DNA of 40,640 nt. Origin: an uncultured Chloroflexota bacterium (GTDB lineage: Bacteria > Chloroflexota > Limnocylindria > Limnocylindrales > CSP1-4). The DNA lies in assembly GCA_903822495.1 (NCBI GenBank), contig CAIJPD010000024.1:1-40640 (forward strand), given 5' to 3'. A model generated the notes under the pieces. That model ran no database searches. It was not told where the DNA came from and worked only from the letters and a program-made list of their open reading frames with translations. This document shows, in pieces, positions 35,424 through 40,640 of this stretch. The first letter of the stretch is position 1. Each line of letters opens with the position of its first letter. A program made the position numbers and the translations under genes.

Positions 35424-35854
35424 TCGCCGTCGAGCGGGCTCGGCCCGCCGACCTGCCCCGCATCCGGGCGCTGCTGGAGGCGGCCGGCCTGCCGCTCGAC
35501 GGCGCCGATCAGGCCTTCGAAACCGGCGTGGTGGCCCGCGTGGGCGACGAGGTCGTCGGGGCGGCCGCGGTCGAGCCGTTCGGCCCAGCCGGGCTCCTTC
35601 GGTCGGTCGTGGTGGCGGCGGACCACCGGGACGCCGGCATCGGTCGGCGGCTGGTCGCCGCGGCGGAGGGGCTGGCACGGGAGAGCGGCATCCGCGACCT
35701 CTACCTGCTCACGGAGACGGCGATCGACTGGTTCCCCCGCCTCGGGTACCAGGTCATCCCCCGCGACGCAGCGGCGGCGGCCGTGGGCCAGTCGATCGAG
35801 TTCACCACGGCGTGCGCGACCACCGCCGTGGCGATGCGCCGCGCTCCGGGCTGA
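35414..35854 (+). CDS. arsN2: ArsN2-like GNAT acetyltransferase
   Basis: 146 residues from ATG 35414, overlapping the arsM stop by 10 nt; GAGGA directly abuts the ATG, so a GTG at 35390 is a possible alternative. The sequence has the ArsN2 layout: RARPADLPRIRALLEAAGLPLDG at the N-terminus, VGAAAVEPFGPAGLLRSVVVAADHRDAGIGRRLV (acetyl-CoA loop RDAGIG), LYLLTETAIDWFPRLGYQVIPRDA and an end rich in TACATTAVAM. ArsN-type enzymes are N-acetyltransferases found in ars operons; ArsN1 detoxifies arsinothricin, while the ArsN2 substrate is not settled. Translational overlap with arsM strongly implies one operon. Confidence 0.85.
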   Translation: MLLIAVERARPADLPRIRALLEAAGLPLDGADQAFETGVVARVGDEVVGAAAVEPFGPAGLLRSVVVAADHRDAGIGRRLVAAAEGLARESGIRDLYLLTETAIDWFPRLGYQVIPRDAAAAAVGQSIEFTTACATTAVAMRRAPG

Positions 35855-36044
35855 TGGGTCCACCTGGCCCGCAAGCGTGGCGCCCCACCGAGCGCTAGCC
35901 GCCCAGGATCAAATCGAGCGCGTGGCCCACGTTCGGCAGCCGCTCGCCGGCGCGCCGAAGACGGCCCGTCCCGGGCTGGGTCACCTGCCACCCACTACCT
36001 GCCGTCGTGACTCAAGGTGCCTTGCGTCTTGGCCACAAGGCCTG

Positions 36045-36074
36045 TTGACAGGTCGGCGAAGGGCGGACTACAGT
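36045..36074 (+). promoter_or_regulatory. Near-consensus promoter TTGACA-N18-TACAGT
   Basis: A perfect -35 (36045-36050) and -10 TACAGT (36069-36074) with an 18-nt spacer lie in otherwise non-coding DNA. The predicted start is about 36081, roughly 60 nt before the small ORF at 36143. Confidence 0.6.
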
Positions 36075-36142
36075 GCCCTCGAACCGGCGTCCCGTCGAAG
36101 GAATGGCCTTCGCCACGGCGCAGCGTCTCGAGGCCTGGTGCC

Positions 36143-36340
36143 ATGACCAACCTGCTCGCCAGCACGACCATCACCCAGTCGGCAACCCGGCGCCAGCCCG
36201 ACCTGCACTTCTGGTCGCGCCGCCCGCTGAGCTTCACCCGCCGGATGCGACAGCCGGCCTATCCCCGGCTCAGCCGGGTGGCCGCCACGCCCGCCGTGCA
36301 GCGCAGCCCCCTGGGCCGGCTCGCCTCTCTCCTCGGCTAG
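36143..36340 (+). CDS. Small basic hypothetical protein (possible small ORF)
   Basis: 65 residues from ATG 36143, with GAGG about 9 nt upstream and a near-consensus promoter at 36045. It is rich in Arg, Ser, Thr and Pro (MTNLLASTTITQSATRRQPD, then FWSRRPLSFTRRMRQPAYPRLSRVAATP). No signal peptide or helix. It ends 7 bp before the convergent Fic gene. No family recognised. A regulatory RNA from the same promoter is the alternative reading. Confidence 0.4.
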   Translation: MTNLLASTTITQSATRRQPDLHFWSRRPLSFTRRMRQPAYPRLSRVAATPAVQRSPLGRLASLLG

Positions 36341-36347
36341 GCTGGCG

Positions 36348-37463
36348 TCACTCCGCCTCCGGGGCGCCAGCCTGGAGCAGGCGGCGCATCAGGGCTGGCG
36401 TCCTGAGATCCAGCCGCACCAGGCGAGGTGCGGGGGCATACCGACGGCCGCGCCGATCACCCAGCGGCATCAGCCAGCCCGCGTCGGACATCGCACCCAG
36501 CATCGCCCGGGCCCGGGCTGGCGAGAGCCCCAGGGCCTCGGCGACCCACGTCGTTCGAACGGGCGCCATTCGGACGCTCAGCAGGATCGCGGGCCACTGC
36601 GGTCCGGCGCGTTGCTCGCCGCTCAGCTCCATGAACAACAGGCCCAGGTCGTGGGGGATCGCGGCCATCACTCGGTTCCGGGCGCCCAGCCGAGCGACGC
36701 AGACCTCCGCGAAGTACTCCAGCCAGGGCGTCGCGGCGTGATCGTCGGGCTGGTAGGACGCCCCGTGCGTCTCCTGGAGGACCGCGAAGTAGCGCGGCCC
36801 GCTGGCCCGGATCTCCGACTCCACGTTCAACAGCTCGGGCGCACCGATGCCAGAACGCATCAACGCCAGGGAGCCGACGACGCGGGCGGTCCGGCCGTTG
36901 CCATTGAGCCATGGGTGGATCGAGACGACGTTGAGATGGGCGAGGCCGGCGAAGACGAGCGGATGTGTCTCGGTGGGTCGCCGCAGCCATTAGACCAGCC
37001 CCGCCATCAGGTCCGGCAGGCGCTGCCGGTCGGGTGGCTGGTAGATCCCACCCACGGTCACGGGCTCCCGTCGGTACTCCCCGCGCTGGTCGTCCGCCAG
37101 CCCGGCCATCACCGCCCCGTTGAGTCGGCGAATCAGCTCGGTCGACCACTCGAAGTCGCTCCGCAGCGCGGCGCGATTCGCCAGGTCCAGCGCGTCGTTG
37201 TAGTTGAGCACCTCCCGGATATCGGCCCGGGACCCGTCCACCTGACCCCCGGCCAGCACCTCCCCCACCTGCGCCGGCGTGAGGCGGTTGCCCTCGATCG
37301 CCGTGCTGCCAGCGACCGTGGCGGAACGCGCGGCTGGCCAGAGGGAGATGTCCGCCCAGCGGTGCTGCGCGACGGGATCCTCCCGTGAGGCCTGGGCATC
37401 CCAGGCGGCCAGGAGTTGCGTGAGGCGCGGCGTGGTGCGGTAGGCGAGATGCAGGTCCATCAT
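36348..37463 (-). pseudogene. Fic-family AMP-transferase gene interrupted by an in-frame TAA
   Basis: One frame runs from ATG 37463 to 36348 (371 codons) with a single internal stop, TAA at 36992-36990. Upstream part (157 residues): Fic N-terminal region with STAIEGNRLT, the inhibitory S/TxxxEG motif of class II Fic proteins. Downstream, directly in frame: WLRRPTETHPLVFAGLAHLNVVSIHPWLNGNGRTAR, containing the complete Fic active-site motif HPxxxGNGRxxR with its catalytic His. A C-terminal winged-helix-like domain follows (TWVAEALGLSPARARAMLGAMSDAGWL). Fic enzymes transfer AMP from ATP to target proteins. The stop sits where relatives usually have Glu or another residue before WL. One base change or a sequencing error explains it. 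As written, the catalytic motif is not translated from the upstream start. Confidence 0.85.
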
Positions 37464-37497
37464 CTGTCGCTCACTTCACAAGCGATAACTTCGGGTG

Positions 37498-37509
37498 CAT
37501 CGTACGATG
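37498..37509. promoter_or_regulatory. Palindromic operator candidate CATCGTACGATG over the Fic promoter
   Basis: A perfect 12-bp palindrome that covers the -10 (TACGAT, minus strand 37504-37499) of the promoter TTGTCA-N17-TACGAT (37527-37499). ACAAGCGA occurs on both sides (37478-37485 and 37524-37531), 46 bp apart. This arrangement suits a repressor binding site, perhaps autoregulation by the Fic protein's winged-helix domain. Confidence 0.4.
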
Positions 37510-37621
37510 TTGTCGCCACTCTGACAAGCGACATGACGCGCCGGCCGACGCCCGTCCGCGAGTCACCTGGGTAGCGAGCGGAGCCACCACCGCCCATCGG
37601 CGCACCTGGCCGCACGCCCAC

Positions 37622-37627
37622 TACAAT
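37622..37627 (+). promoter_or_regulatory. -10-like TACAAT upstream of the decarboxylase pair
   Basis: TACAAT lies 38 nt before the GTG of the alpha subunit gene. The -35 region (GGCGCA) is poor. Confidence 0.35.
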
Positions 37628-37664
37628 CGCCGGGACCCCCAGGCGTCCACGCGGAGGATCGGCA

Positions 37665-38165
37665 GTGCAGGAGGCCACCACCCGGGCCATCGTCGAGGGC
37701 CTGCGCGAGGCGGGCATCGACTTCGTCGTGTACATGCCCGATTCGTTCTTCTTCGAGACCATCAACGTGCTCGAGGCGGACCCCGACTTTCAGTGCGTCT
37801 CCGTCCCCAACGAGAGCGTGGGGATGTGCCTGGCCGCCGGCGCCTGGCTGGGCGGCCGCAAGCCCGTGATGCTGATGGAGAACACCGGCCTGTTCGTCGC
37901 CATGAACGCCATCACGCGGTTCCACCAGCCCTTTGGCATCCCCGTGCTGATGCTGATCAGCTACCGCGGCGACGCGGGCGACGGGTGGTGGATGGTGACC
38001 GACATCGGCCACGCCTTCGAGCCCGTCCTGCGCGACCTGGGCGTCATGTACGAGCGCGTGGACGAGCCCGAGAAGGCCCGCAAGGCCATCCGGCTGATGC
38101 AGACGTCCGCGTCGGTCTCGGAGGAGCTCCAGGCCGTGGTGTTCCGGAAGGAGGGCGCGTGGTAA
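37665..38165 (+). CDS. TPP-dependent decarboxylase alpha subunit (sulfopyruvate/phosphonopyruvate decarboxylase-like, ComD)
   Basis: 166 residues from GTG 37665, with GGAGG 7 nt upstream. It is the pyrimidine-binding (Pyr) half of a split thiamine-diphosphate enzyme: REAGIDFVVYMPDSFFFETINVLE, VPNESVGMCLAAGAWLGG (Glu expected to activate the cofactor), and PVMLMENTGLFVAMNAITRFHQPFGIPVLMLISYRGD. These match ComD and the N-terminal half of phosphonopyruvate decarboxylases. The next gene overlaps by 7 nt and supplies the PP half. In methanogens ComDE decarboxylates sulfopyruvate for coenzyme M; here comA, comB and comC are absent nearby, so the substrate may be another 2-oxo acid. Confidence 0.88.
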   Translation: MQEATTRAIVEGLREAGIDFVVYMPDSFFFETINVLEADPDFQCVSVPNESVGMCLAAGAWLGGRKPVMLMENTGLFVAMNAITRFHQPFGIPVLMLISYRGDAGDGWWMVTDIGHAFEPVLRDLGVMYERVDEPEKARKAIRLMQTSASVSEELQAVVFRKEGAW

Positions 38166-38797
38166 CCCGGTACGAGATGCTGGAGCGGCTCGCCGCCCAC
38201 ATCGGCGACGCGCTGGTGCTCACCAACCTCAAGGGCACGGCCCACGAATGGCACCACCTCCATCCGAAGGATTCGAACCTCCTCTACCTGGGCCTGGGCA
38301 TGCCCACGCCTGCCGCGCTGGGCCTGGCGATGGCGCTCCCCCACCGCCACGTGGTCTCGCTGGACGGCGACGGCAGCATCCTCCTGGACATGGCGGCCAT
38401 CCCCACCGTGGGCCAGGTGCAGCCGAAGAACCTGATCGTGGTGATCTTCGACAACGAGTCCTACGAGAGCAACGGCGCCCTGCCCACGGCCACGTCGGCG
38501 GGGACGGACCTGACGGGCGTCGCGCGCTCGTGCGGGATCGCCAACGCGATCACGGCCACCACGGCCGACGAGTTCGAGGCCGCCGTGGTGGCGGCCATGA
38601 CCACCGCGGGGCCGCACTTCATCACGGCCAAGGTGGAGAAGGGCACGCGCAAGGTGCCCATCACGATGACCTACGGCAAGTACAACAAGTACGTCTTCGT
38701 GAAGCACATCGAGCAGTCCGAGGGGCTGGAGATCCTGCGCTCGATCACCGCCACGGGCCGCGGCTACACGCCCAACAAGACCTACTACTCCGACTGA
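38159..38797 (+). CDS. TPP-dependent decarboxylase beta subunit (ComE-like)
   Basis: 212 residues from GTG 38159, with AAGGAGG 4 nt upstream inside the end of the alpha gene. It is the diphosphate-binding (PP) half: YLGLGMPTPAALGLAMALPHR, then the GDGS motif (SLDGDGSILLDMA) followed about 26 residues later by IFDNESYESNG, the Mg/TPP site. The C-terminus extends about 50 residues past the usual end with a Tyr/Lys-rich GKYNKYVFVKHIE and GRGYTPNKTYYSD. Together with the alpha subunit it should form a heteromeric 2-oxo acid decarboxylase in the cytosol. Partner and substrate are discussed for the alpha subunit. Confidence 0.88.
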   Translation: MVTRYEMLERLAAHIGDALVLTNLKGTAHEWHHLHPKDSNLLYLGLGMPTPAALGLAMALPHRHVVSLDGDGSILLDMAAIPTVGQVQPKNLIVVIFDNESYESNGALPTATSAGTDLTGVARSCGIANAITATTADEFEAAVVAAMTTAGPHFITAKVEKGTRKVPITMTYGKYNKYVFVKHIEQSEGLEILRSITATGRGYTPNKTYYSD

Positions 38798-38814
38798 GGG
38801 ACCGCGCCGGCCCG

Positions 38815-38844
38815 TTGACGTCGGCGGGGCGGCGCGCGAACAAT
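38815..38844 (+). promoter_or_regulatory. Promoter candidate TTGACG-N18-AACAAT before the DUF1992 gene
   Basis: -35 TTGACG at 38815-38820, -10 AACAAT at 38839-38844, only 5 nt before the ATG at 38850, and no Shine-Dalgarno. Consistent with a leaderless transcript. Confidence 0.4.
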
Positions 38845-38849
38845 GCCGC

Positions 38850-39338
38850 ATGCCCGACGCACCGGACAACAAGCGCCAGGTCCACCGGCGCGACGCCGAT
38901 GGCCGGATGCAGGTTGGGCCCGACTGGGAGACGCTGATCGAGCGGCAGATCCGCGAGGCGCTCCAGGAAGGCCAATTCGAGAACCTCCCCTACCAGGGTG
39001 AGCCGCTGCCCAACGACGACAACCCCTATGCCGGGGAGATGGGCATCGCCTTCCGGATGCTCAAGAATGCCGGCGTGGCGCCGCCGTGGATCGAGGCCGA
39101 CAAGGAGGTCCGTGATCTCCTCGCTCGGCGCGACGCGATCCTGGCGCGCGTCGCCGCGGGCCCGGAGCCCACCGCCTTCGAGCGTCGGCGCGACCGGGTG
39201 GTGCTGCAGGACCTGGTGGCCGACATCAACGGGTCCATCGCCAGGGTCAACGCCGAGGCGCCGACGGATCGCCAGCACCGCCGGCCCCTGTCCCTCCCGG
39301 ACGAGCTCGCCGGCTACGACGAGGCGTCCCGCCGGTAG
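38850..39338 (+). CDS. DUF1992 (DnaJ subfamily C member 28-like) protein
   Basis: 162 residues from ATG 38850. The core, WETLIERQIREALQEGQFENLPYQGEPL, and NPYAGEMGIAFRMLKNAGVAPPWIE followed by KEVRDLLARRD, is the DUF1992 domain found alone in bacteria and as the C-terminal domain of eukaryotic DNAJC28. Function is not established. The remainder is helical and charged; the last about 30 residues are polar. No DnaJ domain is present. It is probably leaderless and monocistronic. Confidence 0.9.
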   Translation: MPDAPDNKRQVHRRDADGRMQVGPDWETLIERQIREALQEGQFENLPYQGEPLPNDDNPYAGEMGIAFRMLKNAGVAPPWIEADKEVRDLLARRDAILARVAAGPEPTAFERRRDRVVLQDLVADINGSIARVNAEAPTDRQHRRPLSLPDELAGYDEASRR

Positions 39339-39420
39339 CCAGGGCAATGAGGGCGGACGAGGAGAGCTGGACGTGCCGATCCGCCGGCCGGCGCCCATGG
39401 GCTCGGCCAGCCCCGTGGCA

Positions 39421-40640
39421 TCAGGGCCCGGTGATGGCGAACAGCATGGTCCCGGAATACGTGCCGGCCGCCACGGACGGGAGACGGACCCGGATCCGGA
39501 ACACCTGGCTCGCCCTGGTGTCACCCACCGTGGCCGTGATCAGCGCGAGGTCCCAGGGCCCGCCGGGCGGCGGAACCGTCGCATACGCGCCGTTCGACAG
39601 GGTCAGCACCGAGACGTCGCTGCTGCCGATGACGGCCTGGGTGCCGGCGGAGAGCGGCGTCGTCATCGCGGCGGTGACCGTGCGGCCCGCCTCGGTCGAG
39701 AGCCACTGGATCGACGCGTCGCCGGAGGTCACAACCTGGCCGGGGAAGCTCTCGCCGATGTTCACGGTCGCCGGCGCATAGACCACCGTTCCGGTGATGG
39801 AGCCGTCCGTCCGAGAGACAAACGTGATCGCGTACGACGCCGTGTCGCCGAGGCCGGTGGCGCTGTCCGTGACGGTGCCCGCTGGCGTCAGCGTCTTGCC
39901 CGTGCCGGGGAGCGCTGTGTCAAATGCCTGCGTCCATGCGCCCATGTCGCCCGTCGCGAGGGTGCCGACGCTGACCTCCGGAAGCCCCGACGAGGCGGTG
40001 GTCCCGTCGTACTCCCTGGAGTCGGCGCCCGCCGTCACCGTGATGGGGCGCGGGGTGACGTCGAAGGCGGCCGAGGTGGCCCCGGTCAGGCCCGGCGATG
40101 CCGCATCCAGTCGGTAGCCCTGGCCGACCCCCTTGATGGCCAGTCCCGCGAACGTGGCGATCCCCTGGCTGGCCGTGACGCTCACCGCGCCCAGCAAGGT
40201 CCCCGGGATGCCGCCGGCGCTCGGGGTGCCGGCGTGCCTCGCCACCGTGACGCTGACCGCGCTGCCCGGGACGGCGTTGCCAAACGCGTCGACGACCCTG
40301 ACCACCGGTTGCGTGACGAAGGGTGTGCCGTGGATGCCGCTGCCTGGGCTCGTGGTGAATGCCAGTGCCGCGGCTCCGCCGGGGCCGACCGTGACCGGGG
40401 CGCTGGTCCCGGCGCTGACGACGGGCGTGCCGCTGACGCGCGTGGCGGTGATCGCCTGGGCGCCGGCGGTCCTGAGGGTGACCGTGAAGGTGCCGGTGCC
40501 CACGGCGAGGGCGGCGTTGGCCGGGAGGGTGGCGTTGGCGTCGCTGCTGGTGATGGCCACCGTCGGCGTGGCGCCGGTGGCCACGTTCCACCAGGCATCC
40601 ACGGCGTTGACGGTCGCCGTGACGTTGGCGCCGGCGGTCA
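39421..40640 (-). CDS. Secreted multi-domain Ig-like/YDG protein (5' end outside window)
   Basis: The frame is open from the right edge to TGA 39421, about 406 codons, and the N-terminus is missing. Repeated Ig-like beta modules are visible: GANVTATVNAVDAWWNVATG...FTVTLRTAGAQAITAT, then ALAFTTSPGSGIHGTPFVTQPVVRVVDAFGNAVPG...GIATFAGLAIKGVGQGYRL. A YDG-type domain follows (ITVTAGADSREYDGTTASSG...YAITFVSRTDGSITGTVVYA). The C-terminal about 110 residues form another beta domain ending SVAAGTYSGTMLFAITGP. Such proteins are large surface adhesins or envelope proteins. No sortase motif or anchoring helix is present at the end. The protein has no DTR/GYF module in the visible part. Confidence 0.8.
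   Translation of the reverse strand, partial: TAGANVTATVNAVDAWWNVATGATPTVAITSSDANATLPANAALAVGTGTFTVTLRTAGAQAITATRVSGTPVVSAGTSAPVTVGPGGAAALAFTTSPGSGIHGTPFVTQPVVRVVDAFGNAVPGSAVSVTVARHAGTPSAGGIPGTLLGAVSVTASQGIATFAGLAIKGVGQGYRLDAASPGLTGATSAAFDVTPRPITVTAGADSREYDGTTASSGLPEVSVGTLATGDMGAWTQAFDTALPGTGKTLTPAGTVTDSATGLGDTASYAITFVSRTDGSITGTVVYAPATVNIGESFPGQVVTSGDASIQWLSTEAGRTVTAAMTTPLSAGTQAVIGSSDVSVLTLSNGAYATVPPPGGPWDLALITATVGDTRASQVFRIRVRLPSVAAGTYSGTMLFAITGP

Noticed and set aside
36073..36741. 222-codon plus-strand ORF overlapping the Fic gene
   Set aside because: Its second half is antisense to the conserved Fic C-terminus, and it has no recognisable domain.

Overview
The window is a roughly 70% GC (estimated by eye) bacterial chromosome segment. 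The best fit is a soil or freshwater Chloroflexota lineage (Limnocylindria/Ellin6529-like), less likely an actinobacterium. Reasons: several secreted proteins end in repeated ~120-residue modules with 'LLDTR...' and 'FDVTGYF' motifs; several genes look leaderless; and there is a GuaB1-type GMP reductase and a COG2403 cyclic-2,3-diphosphoglycerate-synthetase-like protein. The taxonomy is inference. No rRNA, tRNA, CRISPR array, transposase or phage gene was found.

Left part (1-11.5 kb): mostly minus-strand genes for large secreted proteins. In order these are an exported protein with a Pro/Thr linker that runs off the left edge, a GH25 muramidase with three FN3 domains, and a peptidoglycan-recognition amidase with one FN3 domain. 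All three carry the DTR/GYF module, as does a CAP-domain protein at 28-30 kb. Between them lie a LysE-type exporter, a small lipoprotein, the COG2403 protein and an SDR.

Middle (11.7-20.7 kb): a YdcF-type membrane protein; an ATGA-overlapping pair resembling the D-glutamate catabolic genes dgcN-dgcA; a small unknown; a double-GNAT protein; a GT-C-like membrane protein; an SdpI-like membrane protein; and guaB1.

20.7-24.4 kb: a tightly packed minus-strand operon of 2x[4Fe-4S] ferredoxin, FAD/NAD(P)H oxidoreductase, membrane b-type cytochrome and a 17-haem secreted cytochrome c. It reads as a pathway carrying electrons from the cytoplasm to the outer face of the membrane and is the most notable system here.

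24.5-30 kb: an SDR lacking the catalytic lysine, argG with an ornithine-cyclodeaminase-family gene (arginine/proline metabolism), and the CAP protein. 30-36 kb: a YcxB-like membrane protein, two lipoproteins, a 3-alpha-HSD-like SDR, and an arsenic island (arsR divergent from arsM-arsN2) with overlapping divergent promoters.

36-40.6 kb: a small ORF behind a good promoter, a Fic gene broken by one in-frame TAA, a two-subunit TPP-dependent decarboxylase resembling ComD/ComE, a DUF1992 protein, and a secreted Ig-like/YDG-domain protein that runs off the right edge.
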